A stretch of 64,000 bases of DNA from Symsagittifera roscoffensis (GCF_963678635.1 NC_087062.1:89627845-89691844); one strand, 5' to 3'. Shown: positions 25,001 to 36,857, counted from the stretch's first letter. Made by a program: numbers and translations. Notes: generated by a model from the letters alone, not told the origin.

Positions 25001-28000
25001 CGTTTTTAGAACTCGTATGCAAGTTTCTAAACAATTATTTTGAAACTACCTCGCATTCGCTCATTATGCTTGCGAGCGTTAGTGTATTAGAACGAACCGT
25101 CTCTTTTTCTAACCTAACTAGCAAATTTAAATGTTCATTTAAAGTGTTCACATATTGGAAATTGCACCGTAGCATTGAAATTGTATAGCATCTGTTCTCT
25201 GCTTTATTTATGGCTTGCGTTTGTGATTATTTAAGCGGCCGTAGCTGAGTGGTCACAGGTTCGAATCCGAGACTTAGCAGTATTTTTTTTTTACTAAATC
25301 GAGGCTTATTTCGTGTTCTGGCTTGTGTTTGCGAAGCGCAGCTTCGCCTGTGTTTGAAATTTTTGATCAAAATGTTTATTTTTTTCTGTTTTCTTTCAAT
25401 CTGATCTTATTCAAACATTAAAAAATTGGATTTAGTTTTCTCGAGCTTTGGTTGCAGGTTTGCTTTTTACATTAAAGTTAACTTGTTTTAAAACTTCTGT
25501 TTTGAATTTTTTCGCGTTTTTTGAGCTATTTTATTAAAAGTTTTCTGAGAAGAAATAACCGATGTTCATTCTTCAACTTTAATTTACACATGCGGAAAGT
25601 CATGAGATGATGCTATTATTCCTATGTTTACACTTGCGAAGCGAGTGTATTAGTACGAACCTTCTTTTTTTTAACCTTAGTCGCAAATATTGGTGCCACT
25701 TTTACAGCTTTTTCATAGCATGTGCTTTGACATTCGAATATTAATAAGTTAACACAGTTGATGCGTTTTTAATTCATCAAATGAACAGAAAAAAGTGATT
25801 TGTTTTTAAACAACATAACAATAATGAAAACTCGATTTCAGAAATTTTCTGATTCAGTATTTCTTGCAATTTTTTGAAATGCATAATTTATCCATAATGT
25901 GCGCTATGCTCTGCTATTTTTTACATGCAAAGTTAGTGTGGATGCCTTCAGTTTGTTATATTCCAAGTTTTTACTCGCAAAATTGAGTCTATTTGTATTT
26001 CATTCCACTTATGCTTAATAGCATTGGCAATTTATTAGCATATGTAACTGTTTTATTCGTGACTAGTGTTTTCGGTTGTTAAGCCTGCGTGGCTGAGTGG
26101 TTAGTGCGTGAGATTCAAAATCTCTATTTTGCAGTAGGTCGCAGATGGAATCGTAGAGCTAATTAGAGGCTTTTTTCCTTATTGCACTTTCTTGCTTGTT
26201 CTCGGTAGCTTCGCCTCTGTATCTGTAGGAAAATCGGCATTTATGGATCTAGAGATTGTATACCCTGATTACACTTTGCGCTAGCACGTGTGTTGCAATC
26301 GGCTACTAGACTGTGTTTCCTCTGAAAAAATTTGTCCATAGTACTCACTCATCACTTGGACTCTAATCTCTTCAAAATATGTCTGTTGAACTACCTCAAT
26401 AGACAAATTTTGAGCATGTTAGCATTTTAAATTCCTGTTTGATTTATTAAACAGGTATTATGAGAACCTTTTTTTTTCCAGATGAGATCTGGTTTTTTTT
26501 TTTTTTTTTTAAATTTTTTTTTTGAGACGCTTTTTCGAAAAATTCGCTTTCCCAAAAAACTACCCGTCAGATTCTTATAAAAGCGGTACCAATGGATTCA
26601 GTAGCGTTTCACTTACCTGCCTGCATAAAATGTAGGGCATTTTTTACCCTACCCCACCCCCTACGGTCTTAGAAAAGCTTCACAACTCGGTACTTTTTTC
26701 ACTTTTTGCCCATTTTTTCGGAAATTTTCGATTTCCTCAAAAACTACCCGTCCAGATTTGGGATTAAGGGTTTAATCGATAGACCACGTTGTAGAAAACT
26801 CCCATGCACAAGCGGCTGGTCCCTAATTTGCTTAGGGGAAGAGCTATAGACTTAGGAAAAGTCACTTTTTTGATTTTTTTGCCTATTTTTTCGGAAATTA
26901 TCGATTTCCTCAAAAACTACCCATCCAGATTTGGAATTAAGGGTTTAATCGATAGACCAGGTTGTAGGAAACTCCCCCGCACAAGCGGCTGGTCCTTAAC
27001 TTGCTTAGGGGAAGAGCTATAGACTTAGGAAAAGTCACTTTTTTTACTTTTTTGTCCTTTTTTCAAATCTTTCCGATTTCCTCAAAAACTACCCGTCCAG
27101 ATTTGGGATTAAGGGTTTAATCGATAGACCAGGTTGTAGGAACCCCCCCTACACAAACGGCTCGTCCCTAATTTGTCTAGGGGAAGAGCTATACACTTAG
27201 GAATAGTCAATTTTTCGGTTTTTAGGCCATTTTTTCAAACTTTTTCGATTTCTTCAAAAACTACCCATCCAATGAATGCATAAGCTTCTCTTTCACTTTT
27301 TTTGCGTAGGAAGGGCGCTATCGACTTGAGAAACCTGAAATTTTAAAACAATTTTAAAATAATCAATATTAAAATAATCAAACAGGTCTCTCCAGCTTTC
27401 AGCTGGGCCCCTAGTATCCATCTTATTCGAAATTTGTTTTCTCTGTCGGTTGTTATAGGCCTATATTTAATCATTTTATCGGCCGTACATCGCGTCGTCT
27501 GACGACCAAAAAAAAGCTTTGTGTGCGTGTGTGGATATTTTGCGGGAAGGGGAGGGAGCCTCGAGAACTTGTTATTAGTGTTTTTATCTTTTTGGTTATT
27601 TTTGCCTTAAACGGTTTCTGCTCAGGTACTTTCGACTGGTTTACCGCTTCGTAAGGTTTCTTCGGATTCTAATTTATTCTTCTATTGTCATCTGTTGGCA
27701 TGTTTTGTAATCAGTTGGATTCGTCTAATTTTTTTTCGACAAGTTTTTGTCCGAATTTTGTTCCGCTTTGCATCTGTATTCTGTCCTTTTCCTTTATATA
27801 GAAATTATTTGAATGGAACGAAGTATTATATGATTTGCCTCATTTGTGATTGCAAGAGTCTTGTAATCGGGAACTTAACTTTTTTTTCTTGTAATCAACA
27901 TCTTTCAAGTCAGTAAGAAATTCCAGGCTCTTTTCTCACTTAGTTGAGAGGTAACGTGGCGGCAAGGTGTCAATTTCGAGTCCCGGTCGGACCTTGGTTT

Positions 28001-29034
28001 TTTACTGAAAGGAATTGATTTTTTCCGGGAAAAATTGAATGGTCGGGCTTTCGTTCGTCTGCTTTTTGTGGGTCGGCTTAGTTTTCAAAACATGGAGTTT
28101 TTCTCTTATTAATCAATTCTTAATATAATTGACAGTTTATATTAACCAACTGGGATTTTATTGCTTATTTTTGTTTCAATTATAGTGGTTTCGTCATATC
28201 TTTTAACTAGCTTAGACAATTTTTTTAGTGTCGCTTGAAGGCTAAAAATTATTTTTAAAAATTAACTAAATTGTGATGTAAAAGTTTCAAGTTTAAGAAC
28301 TAAACCGTCCAAAATTTTTAAGGCAACTTTTTCTTACAGAATTTTTTTGTTTTTGGCTCATTGGGCGTTTACTCAAGTGTTTTCGGCTTAGTGGCCGCTC
28401 GGTAGATGATACTAGAAGCTCCGATTCTCTTCTCTGTGTAAATATTCGAGGAGTTTTGGCTCACGAAGTGAAAGGGATTGACCGATAAACAGGTCGACTT
28501 ACTTTTAATCCATACCTGGGCTGAGCTTTAATATTCTTTAATTTAGCTTCTCGTTCGCAAAGGATCTTTTGCTGGTTAAGAGTCTATTAACGTTCAGTTT
28601 CTTATATAGATCGCGATGATTTTTTAAAGTTTTTTTTCAGGAAAAGTCTTAAATTTGTGATAACAAAGCTTTGAATTTGACTTTTGAGCTTGATGAATTT
28701 GTGCGCTTTACTTTTCAAGCGCAGTGTACGTGTGAAACATGTTTCCACCTTTTTTGCTGTAGTATAGTTATTGTAAATTGAAAGCCCGATTTCTTTTACA
28801 AAATTGAAGTTTTCAAATTCTAAATTAAGACTTATGAATACGATTTGAGTTTCCGGTTTAGATGGAACCCGTTTTCGCTTCGTGCTAAAAGCGCCATTTT
28901 AAATTCTTCTCAGCGATCGAATTGTCTTCAATTTGTTTTAGAGCCATCAATTTGTCACCTCGGACAAAGTCATTTCCCTAGAGGACTTCATTTCGTGGAT
29001 AACGAAGCACGGAATCGACAATGAAACAAATTAA
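22093..29034 (+). CDS. MAP2K1: MEK1/2-type MAP kinase kinase, seven exons
   Basis: Coding exons: 22093-22202, 22386-22590, 23903-24049, 24126-24203, 24271-24322, 24400-24884, 28942-29034. All phases agree and the joined frame encodes 389 residues, close to 393 in human MEK1. It phosphorylates ERK on Thr and Tyr in the cytoplasm. Visible are an N-terminal basic and hydrophobic MAPK-docking stretch (RNKFNLKI), the glycine loop LGSGNSGVV, the catalytic Lys in MARK, HRDVKPSN across exons 5 and 6, CDFGVSG, and the activation segment with SMANS, whose two serines are the RAF sites in MEK1/2. A proline-rich insert before [15 protein letters not shown] is kept but differs. The last exon ends in the conserved hydrophobic C-lobe helix. 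Exon 5 ends at a GC donor. Start chosen by docking site and phase. Confidence 0.95.
22967..23845 (+). mobile_element. Helentron-like element in MAP2K intron 2
   Basis: Starts with CACTTGCGCGCAA at 22967. It carries a tRNA-like segment with GGTCCAGAGGTAATGTGG and GAGTTCGAGTTCCGGTCGGACC at about 23180-23240, and ends with GCAAGCGTTGCGAAGC and TCTGCTTCGACTGTGTT at 23811-23843. The order of blocks is the same as in copies at 27.85, 34.2 and 35.19 kb. It fills most of the 1.3-kb intron. Confidence 0.55.
24323..24399 (+). other. GC-AG intron of MAP2K
   Basis: The 77-nt intron begins GCAAGT rather than GTAAGT and ends TTTCAG. The split Arg-Asp codons of the HRD motif are restored only with this boundary, so the donor is well supported. 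Confidence 0.85.
25069..25356 (+). mobile_element. Short Helentron-like element with tRNA-like head
   Basis: Begins GCTTGCGAGCGTTAGTGTATTAG, has TAGCTGAGTGGTCACAGG and GGTTCGAATCC (A- and B-box-like, too close for a real tRNA) near 25240-25270, and ends with GCGAAGCGCAGCTTCGC followed by CTGTGTT. Lies in MAP2K intron 6. Confidence 0.6.
25629..26228 (+). mobile_element. Helentron-like element with tRNA-Leu-like segment
   Basis: Begins CACTTGCGAAGCGAGTGTAT at 25631. Near 26088 it holds GCGTGGCTGAGTGGTTAG followed by a GAGA-TTCAAAA-TCTC stem-loop that matches a tRNA-Leu(CAA)-type D arm and anticodon arm. The T arm is degenerate (GATGGAATC), so it is not a working tRNA. Ends near AGCTTCGCCTCTGTATC at 26207-26223. 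The same layout recurs at 42.7-43.37 kb. Confidence 0.6.
26545..27285 (+). repeat. Tandem repeat of about 172 bp in MAP2K intron 6
   Basis: The phrase ATTTCCTCAAAAACTACCC starts at 26731, 26904 and 27076, with a variant at 27248, giving spacings of 173, 172 and 172. Each unit continues with ATTAAGGGTTTAATCGATAG and GGGGAAGAGCTATA. A more diverged unit precedes from about 26545. Units share roughly 90% by eye in the middle of the array. Confidence 0.9.
27846..28440 (+). mobile_element. Helentron-like element in MAP2K intron 6
   Basis: Begins GATTGCAAGAGTCTTGTAAT with CGGGAAC, carries GAGAGGTAACGTGGCGGC and TTCGAGTCCCGGTCGGACC (tRNA-like, 27950-27995), and ends AGAAGCTCCGATTC and CTCTGTG near 28435. 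The 3' palindrome is partly lost. Confidence 0.5.
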
Positions 29035-29860
29035 GTCACAAACAGAGAATGAGATAGATTCTCTTCTCCTTCTGAATTGAAATGAAATTGCTGAATTGTT
29101 GCTGGCATAACAATGTCTTAAATGATCATCTTAATGTTAGTCTAATGCTGTTTTCTACCTGCTAATCTTTTGATATTGCATCGTAATATTAATAACATGA
29201 ATTCCACCGCTCAAGGTGTTCGTTAGTAAAGTACGACCTGTTAATTATTTCGTTTCTCATACTCTGATAGCTATGGTGTTATCGGATAATAGTCAATTTA
29301 ATGTCCAACTGACACAGTTGGCATCAATGAACTATTATATTTATACGGTAACTCGTTCAAAAATATGTTGACTATTTTCGGTATTGCTGTGCGTTTCTGG
29401 GGTGATGTGATCGCTGATCTAAATGCTGATTCAGTTCTGTTGTAGCCGCTGTTTTTCTATCATAAAAATAAAGCAGAAATTTAAATCTATTCATTGCGCT
29501 TCTTTTTCACCCTTTGTGATGATTAATCTTAATATAAATTATTTTTTGATACAAAAAATCAATTGATCCAATAAATTTAAGTTATTTTTGATATGTTTTC
29601 GTGCATAAGAAGTTAACGACATTTGGACATAGTCGGATTAGCGAATCGAATATTTTGAAGTTCTTTCAAGGCTTGTGTTATCTACTTTTGGTAATCGTTC
29701 TGTCCAAGGCGTGGGAAGAAAACGTGCATGGGGTCAAATGAGGCATTACGTAAGCCCTTCCAGTCGCAATTCCTATGCCGCAAAATTAATTCAGTTTTTT
29801 TCAATGCCGAGAAAACATGTCGGAAGCTGTTTTCTAAGAGTCGCGATAGTGAAGAATACT
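29035..29860. other. MAP2K 3' flank
   Basis: AT-rich. An AATAAA occurs near 29468, about 430 nt after the stop, and may be the polyadenylation signal. No other gene is seen. Confidence 0.4.
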
Positions 29861-29864
29861 ATTA

Positions 29865-30650
29865 TATAGGTCTTGGTGATTTTTTTCAGGAAGTCTTTTT
29901 TTCACGCCCAATTTTTTTTCGCGGTTTGACTTTTGATTTAGGTTTACTTCATTTTTTTGAAAGGAAGACAAACTCCACTATCGAACATCAAAGTGTAAAG
30001 GTAACAAAAATCGTGATCGATTTCTAGTTTCGAAAATGGATTTTAATTTTTGTATTTCCCAGCTTAATATAAAAAATAGCTATTGATCCCGTTTTCTCAA
30101 ATTGGGTAATTTTATGAGGAAAGTGTCAGCTATAAATTGTTTTATGAAGTTAAAAGGTCTACTAGGAATTACATTTTTTCACCAATTTCTTAGTCTTGTT
30201 TCAATCATGATTCGTGCTGCTTTTTCTAGAAAATTTCTTATAAAAGATGTTGAATATCTCGTTGTGCAAATGAGATGCTGTGCACATGAGATCTAAAATT
30301 GAGATATCATTTTTCTTCGTTCTTTTGTGTTTTGATAGATTTTTTTCGAAGTGCGCAGTAATCAGCGCTAAATTTTGCAATGAGTTGCTGAAATTTGTCT
30401 TCATTAGTCTAATATAAAATTATTACCCTTGCGATAAGCTTGTTCAGGCTCACGTTTACTTTTCGAGGTATGACTTTGGAGGAACAGCAAAAGTGTAAAG
30501 GTCACGAAAAACGCGATCGACTTCTTACTCCGAAAGTGGAATTTAATTTTTAGATTTCCCAGCGAAATTAAGTTTTCACTTACTGATCCAGTTTTCTCAA
30601 ATTGGGTTAATTATATCAAAAAATGCAAATCATAAATTGTTTAAGAAATT
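29865..30650 (+). repeat. Two diverged copies of the AAGAGTCGATGAACG MITE
   Basis: Blocks shared with the complete copy at 44.30-44.72 kb occur in order: GGTGATTTTTTTCAGGAA, a CGCGGTTTGACTTTTGAT stretch, CTCCACTATCGAACATCA, CTAGTTTCGAAAATGGA, and GATCCCGTTTTCTCAAATTG. A second partial copy covers about 30480-30650. Terminal repeats are lost or degenerate. Confidence 0.55.
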
Positions 30651-33070
30651 CTATTATAAGAAATTGTAAGGCCATTAATTTTTTTCTTTGAAATTCGAAA
30701 GTGGTTTTCAAAAAATGTTAGTTTTTTTTCCTTGCGGTTTTTGATTCTTTTGTTGAATGATAGCTATGCTGAATGTTAGTAAAATATCAGTATTAATAAT
30801 TTGAGCGAAGTTTTTTTTGCCGCAATGATTTTTATCGTGAATTTAGTTTCATCTGACATGCTGGCTCAAGTGCAATGGATAAAACATCATAGATCAAGGT
30901 CTTGATGAAGACCTTGAATTTATACTCATTCATCGCATGAAAAACTGGCTCATAGTGCGATATCAAAAGATAAAATTGTTGGTTGTTACGTACAACTTTG
31001 CTTTCAAGAATTAATTCCTCAGGCCTGGCATTGTTTGGACTCCTGGTAGAGTTGCTGACGAACAGGTCAATTTTGAGCATGTTTGCGCTTTAATAACCCA
31101 TTGTATTCTAAATTTTTTAAATCATTTTGTATGTTGGTAAAATGTTTTCATTATCAAATCGTGCTAAGTATAATTTCAGTTTTTCTTTTTTTTTTCATTT
31201 GCCTTTAAAAACTTGAGCTGATATCATAGCGTAGCGGCTTTATATTGCAATGTTTTATGAGCAAAAATAGTTTTTTATTCATTTTGGACTTTGCAACCGC
31301 AGCTCTAGTTTTGCTGATGCTAATTTAGCATTTTATTGTTTTGTGGAGGGTTCTCATGCATGAAGGACCGAATGCTTTAAAAATTTCATCCAATCGAAAT
31401 CGCTAAGCGTTTCTATTGGTTAAATGCCTTTCTCGTAAAATCGAAGTCAATATTAACAGAAAATGTATTAAATCAGTGGAAAATAATCAAAAATATTACA
31501 AATTGCGGGTTACAACCGCAATACTATTCAGATAATCATCAAGATTAATAAGGTCAAAATCATAAGAATTTTTCAGTCTTGAAAACTCATCTGCTTATTA
31601 TCTAATCGGTCAATATTAACACTTATGGCCTGGATTTATTTTCTTAATTTAAGATTTTTGCGATTTACTTTGAGATTTTGAATACTCAATTCTGATTGGC
31701 TGAAAGAAAGCTAAAATTAATTTCAAGCATTCGGTCCTTCAAGCATGAGGGACGCCACCTATTGTTTTTGTTGCATAATTTTAGCAGGCTTTTTTCTAAA
31801 TGAACTTAATTAAAGGCAAATTGAGACAAACCTGAAAATTTGTTAGATCTATTTTTTATTGCGATAGTTTGCCACGTTTGATTTGTGTTGTATCCCAAGT
31901 CAGGCGAAGCTCCGCTTTGCCTCTGTGTATAAGTTGATAATCGTTTTCAATTTTTCGAAATGTTAATTCTGATTTTCGTAATTTTATACTTTATCTTTAA
32001 TGAGAATTAAATAAATTTATTGATTTTTTTTCTGAGGGATTTGACCCGACGTTTTAGACCGAGCGACCCTAAAATTATTTTTCGCCATGTTGTACTATAA
32101 GAGGGCAACCGTGATCAAAAAGTTAGTCAAAACTTTTCATAAAGGGCCTAAAAACGGCAAAATGGTCTTCATAGTGTTTTGGGGAGCTCGGAAAGTCAAT
32201 ATGGTCCACCAAAAAAAATAAGGCTTGTTTAATTTATATACATTTTATTTATGTGAAGTTTTTCTATATCTCTCTCGATCTTGCGAATGGGGTTAGTAAG
32301 ATTTCTGTTCACCTTGTCCGATTGTTACTAAAATTGTGGACTAATTAGGCCATGACAAACATATTCGATTTTCATATTGAACCTTTGTAAAACCTCTCGT
32401 GTTGTGGAAAGGAAAAAGAGTCGAAGTTTCAAACAAAAAAGTTGGTTCATGTCTACTAGTAATTAGCTCTGTTGTGATATAATTTAGTCGATTGAATTCG
32501 GGAGTTGGATTTTGTTATCTGAGCTTGAGGTAAAGTTCAAAGCCAGTTAAGTGTAAATCTGTGACTAGATTGAAATAGAAGTTTTAAAAAATCGGTTAAA
32601 TGACGGTGAAAAAAACACTCATGGGGAAAGTAGATGGAAATCACACAAAAACATCATTTGTTAACAATGATTTAAACATAATTGTTAAATTTGTTAAGTT
32701 TGTTAAGTTTGTTAAATTTAACCCCCGTACGTCAAGTTTAAAATTTTTTAATTACACATTTCGGCTTAAACATTTTTCGTCGTAAGCGGGCGTATACCCG
32801 AGTTTTGTCAGCTTAAATACCGTTTCGTTTTTTTCGACTAGCATGCGTTATCAAGTAGGAATATAGACATTTTTTTAGTGTTAACAACTAGTTATATAAA
32901 ATTCTTTGAATCAATTAGCTTTTCTGTTCTGATAGTATGTCTGGCCCATAGATGTTTTTGAGCATGTCTGTATTTCAAATTGCTGTAATAATCGAATTTT
33001 TGTCATTGTAAACCAACTGTTAATTTGTCATTTATTAAGGTTCATGAACGTATTTAAATCTTTTAGACAG
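30650..33070. other. Non-genic AT-rich stretch
   Basis: No gene is seen. It holds the palindrome at 31885 and a short TTGTTAAGT microsatellite at about 32685-32720. Confidence 0.5.
31885..31930 (+). repeat. 3' palindrome of the Helentron-like family
   Basis: TATCCCAAGTCAGGCGAAGC followed by TCCGCTTTGCCTCTGTGTAT. The matching 5' end is not certain; CCTTGCGATAAGC near 30427 is a candidate. Confidence 0.55.
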
Positions 33071-33250
33071 GTCTCGGTGATTTTTTTTTGTTTTTTTTTC
33101 TTCAGAAAAAGTCTGAAAATTTGTTCACACTCGAATTTGCTTTTTCGGGGTGAATTTCTTAGTTCAGTTCGTTTCCTTTGTTGAAAGGACGGCAAACTCC
33201 ATTATCGAACAGCAAAAGTGTCCAGTTTTGAAAGTGGAATCTATTATTTA
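33070..33250 (+). repeat. Partial AAGAGTCGATGAACG-MITE copy
   Basis: CAGGTCTCGGTGATTTTTTT, a TTGAAAGGACGGCAAACTCC block and CATTATCGAACAGCAAAAGTG match the internal part of the complete copy at 44.30 kb. It ends abruptly at the start of the tandem array. Confidence 0.5.
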
Positions 33251-33329
33251 AACGCATCACCAAATGCTCTATGGAAGTCAGGCTTAAATAATTTTCTTAA
33301 GGTACAATGGTTAACAAAAGGCGTTGGAG

Positions 33330-33965
33330 ACAACCCTATAGTGGGTGCTGTATATGTATTTGCAGAAGTTGCAAATTTTGCCTCCCAACCCTATAGTGGG
33401 TGCTGTATAAGTATTTGCAGAAGTTGCAAATTTTGCCTCCAAATATGACTGCATAAATCCGTTTGGCTTCCGAGATATGAAGTTTTTTTTCTGATTTTTT
33501 GAAAAAGTTTACCAAAAAATTTGAAAATAGCCACCTTATTTTGAGCGCTGTTAGGGTACTTTCAATGGTTACAAGTCTTGCTTCCAAATATGTGTGCTCA
33601 AATCCTTTTAGCTTCCGAGATATGACATTTTTTATGATTTGAAAACCAAAATTTGAAATTAGCAACCCTATAGTGAGGGTACTTCAGGTTACTTTCGAGT
33701 GTATCATGCTTTGCCTCCAATTGTGTCTGCTCAATTCTTTTGGCTCTCTTGTTATGTTGTGTTTTGTCAAATTTTTTCAAAAAATTAGCTGAAAACTTAT
33801 CAAAATTTGACACTCCCAACTCTATAGTGGGTTGCTTTCAGGGTACTAGCAGCAGTTAGCAAATCTTGCCTTTAAATATGGCTTCTCAAATCCCTTCATC
33901 ATCCGAGATATGACATTTTTCAAATTTTTTTTACTTGAAGAATTTCAATTTTCACAAAACTTTGA
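33330..33965 (+). repeat. Diverged tandem array, units about 130-155 bp
   Basis: CCCTATAGTGGGTGCTGTAT followed by TTGCAGAAGTTGCAAATTTT occurs twice in succession about 55 bp apart near 33334 and 33389. Larger units then recur, each with TTGCCTCCAAATATG, a CTCAAATCC-like phrase and CTTCCGAGATATGACAT, near 33431, 33576, 33709 and 33865. Spacing varies, so the array is old. Confidence 0.7.
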
Positions 33966-34201
33966 ATTTCGAACCTTATAGGCCTATCTAGAAAAATTAT
34001 CGGCTTTCTTGGAATTTTTTTTCACACCCCCACCCCACTCACTTATCTCATAATTCCAGTTGAAAAGAGCCTTTTTTCCAATTAGACAATTATTCCAATA
34101 AGAGCCAATTATTCTTGTCCTACCTTTCATATTGATTGATTTTTATATAAGACGGGTAAATGAAAATGAGCCTTTTAATAAAAAAGCTTCAATATTTATT
34201 A

Positions 34202-34948
34202 CACTTGGGAGAGCAAGTGTTCTGTAATCGGGAACCATATTTTTTCCGTTTAACAACTTTTCTTAAAAATTTGTAAGAAAGTGTGAACGTGCTTTATTAG
34301 TGACCCTAAGCAACTTCGAGACTACGTCCGACTTGGCGAAGACGGAACGCAGTTGCCTTTTTACTCTAAGTTTCGGGGTACGAGTCTAGGACGGACCTTG
34401 TTTGTTTTTCAGTATGTATGAAATTGAATTTTTTACGGGAAAAATTGAATTGTCGGACTTCGTTTGTCTACCTAAGTTTTGTCTGCATAGTTGCCACATC
34501 GGGAAATTTTATTGTGCTGTCAGTAATTTTCATCGTAGATGCAAATTTTTTAAAATTTTTTTTCTAATTTCTTAAATTAATAACCTTGACGTATATTTTC
34601 CTTGGTTTTCATTTTTTTCGCTTAAACGTTTTTTTTCGGCCTCAATGGTTCCGGCTGATTTTTTATAAGCTTAGTTACCTTATTTTGTGTCGCTTCAAAG
34701 GCAAAAAGGATTGATTTTGTTGAAAATTTTCAGGTAGTTTGCTCAATGGGCGTCTACCTATTTGTTTTCGGCTAAGTGGTTGCTTGGTAATTACTAAAAG
34801 CTTATGTTATACTGGTGGTTTTTTCTCGACAGTTTTTCTTTGAGCCTTTTTTTTCGATTTCTTTTCTTATTTTTTATTCACCAGCTTGCAATGCTGCGAT
34901 TGAGTTGTATCGCAACTAATAATAAGCTCGGCTCTGATTCTGTGTAAC
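34202..34948 (+). mobile_element. Helentron-like element
   Basis: Begins CACTTGGGAGAGCAAGTG then TTCTGTAATCGGGAAC. A tRNA-like region with CGAGTCTAGGACGGACC lies at about 34389. The end, near 34905-34946, has TATCGCAACTAATAATAAGC and GGCTCTGATTCTGTGT, a degraded form of the 3' palindrome. Confidence 0.5.
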
Positions 34949-35185
34949 AGACGCGGCATCATTGCATTCCTGTTCAAAACACTTTTTACATTCTGCGATA
35001 GTTCAAGCTTATGTATGGTCAATTGAGTTGTCAAATTTTTGAAGAGAATTTTAAGTTAACAGGTAATATGTATCAAAAGTTAAAACCTGATTCCTGCCTT
35101 TGTTTTCGAAGTGGATGTAGAAATTTTAGGCGTTTTTTCTTTGCCAAATAAAGATTTGATGGCATCATTATTAGTGTTTTCATTT

Positions 35186-35702
35186 TTGCGCTTGTGATTA
35201 GCAATCTTTATCAAATCGGGATATGTATTTTTCCAGGTTAACATCTTGTTAAATAAAGTCCATTGAGGTTTTAAGCTTGCATTTAGTTAAATTCTCATTT
35301 CCTAGCTTTTCCGGTATACTTGCTCTAGGGGTAACGACTTCGCATCGAACGGCAAAGGTCCTAAGTTCGAATTTAGCCAGGGACATGGGGCGTTAAAATC
35401 TAGATTTGAATGATTTGCATAAGTTTTTCATGGCATTAATTTGGTTTTTGGCTCAACAGGAGTTAATTCAACTTTTATCGGCTTAATTGTCGCTCGATAA
35501 ATGTTTCGGTGATGTGATTGTGGATCTGGACTTGTTATCCTCAAATTAAACATCATTCCAGGTTTAAAAAAATTTGTAGTTGTGGTTTTTGGTTTTTTTA
35601 ATCAGCTTTGTGGCTTTCATTTCATTTTCTGCCTACTATATTGTAATGGTATATTTTTGTTCTACGTCAAGTGGTGCGAAGCCTCGCTTCGTTTCTGTGT
35701 TT
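35186..35702 (+). mobile_element. Helentron-like element, about 515 bp
   Basis: Begins GCGCTTGTGATTAGCAATC, carries a tRNA-like block at 35325-35390 (TCTAGGGGTAACGACTTCGC, then AAGTTCGAATTTAGCC as B box), and ends with ACGTCAAGTGGTGCGAAGCC then TCGCTTCGTTTCTGTG. Both ends and the internal block are recognisable. Confidence 0.6.
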
Positions 35703-36855
35703 AAAGAGTAAATCACTTTTTTTAAAAAAAATAATTTTTGTTGGTTTGTTGCGCAGTTGTTCATTTTTTCGGCTCTCACCTTCATCTTAAATAAAGGTTT
35801 TTCTCCCCTCCCCCGTCTACCTTTGAGCTTAGCTCTGTTTCCCTACACGAGATTTTTATAAGTGTTGTTTCTGTTCACATCGTCTGATTTTTACAAAAAT
35901 TGGCATGCAAATTATCTAGACCACGACCAACGCACTTGGTTTTCAATTTAACCTTGTAAAACACCTCGTTACACCAAAAGAGTTTCTCTGTTCACCATGC
36001 AGCAGTTTCCTTCGTTAGCACACCGCTAAGCATAATTTCTGATATTGCCATTCAAAACAAGGGAGTGGGAGTAGAAAAGAGCCCAAATAAGATTCAAATT
36101 TGTGCTACTGGTTCCGCAAGGGTTAAGTATCAAGACCAAATAAGAATTGAATAGCCAGATTACTCAGCATGTCATTTTTTTAACAAACGGACATCATGAA
36201 CTAAAGTTGTGTAGGAAAATTTCACGGGTCGGGGAAAAAGGTGCCTCATATATTTGCTGAAAAACATGGTCGCGCTCTTTTCTACTCCCCCAATATTTAA
36301 AGTTTTTTATTGTTGTCTTGCGTGTAATTATGGCTGAATGCGTAATATTACGATGCAAAGCCTCAAAAACAATTGTTGAGTTGTTCACCATGCCAAGTTT
36401 TTGCATTATGTCAATGTCAAAAGAATTTTCTGAAAACCAAAGGTGGGGAAAAGAGTTCATGGCCGTGCTTCTTCTGTGTAATAAATCAGCTAGGTTAAAT
36501 GGGTGGGAGTTTCTTCAGATTTGAGAAGATAGTTTTAAAAAATAGATCTTTTGAGCACGTGTTGTTTTACGTAAATTTATTTTGCTTATTTTTTAGCTGT
36601 GATTGTCGATTGAAGCATTTGAAATCAAGAACTAAATAATGGTTTCAGAAAAAGTCGACATAACAAAAAGAAGTAAGTTTTCTACAGAATCAGGTTGTGT
36701 GTTATAGCTCTTCTAATTTACAATAAAACTTGCGTCAGTTTTTTCCCTATGAATGAAAATTTAAGGTAGCTCAAAAAAAATACTTAAAACGAAAAGAGGT
36801 AGCGTCAGTTTGCAATCAATCTGTAAACAGCATCTTGAGAATGGATTCTATTTTC
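35703..36855. other. Upstream flank of the CHFR-like gene
   Basis: No gene is supported. A short frame starting ATGGTTTCAG at 36639 runs into a GTAAGT donor, but its phase does not join the next exon in frame, so it may only be a 5'-UTR exon. Confidence 0.4.
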
Positions 36856-36857
36856 AG
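36850..36857 (+). promoter_or_regulatory. Splice acceptor before the CHFR-like start
   Basis: ATTTTCAG ends at 36857, 9 nt before the ATG at 36867. Confidence 0.45.

Noticed and set aside
25229-25280. tRNA gene with A and B boxes
   Set aside because: The boxes are too close to allow an anticodon arm; it is a SINE-like remnant.
26083-26165. Functional tRNA-Leu(CAA) gene
   Set aside because: The D and anticodon arms fit, but the T arm and acceptor stem do not, and the same sequence recurs inside dispersed elements.
36639-36672. Possible upstream coding exon of the CHFR-like gene (ATG then GTAAGT donor)
   Set aside because: Its phase puts the next exon out of frame with the RING; it may be a 5'-UTR exon at best.
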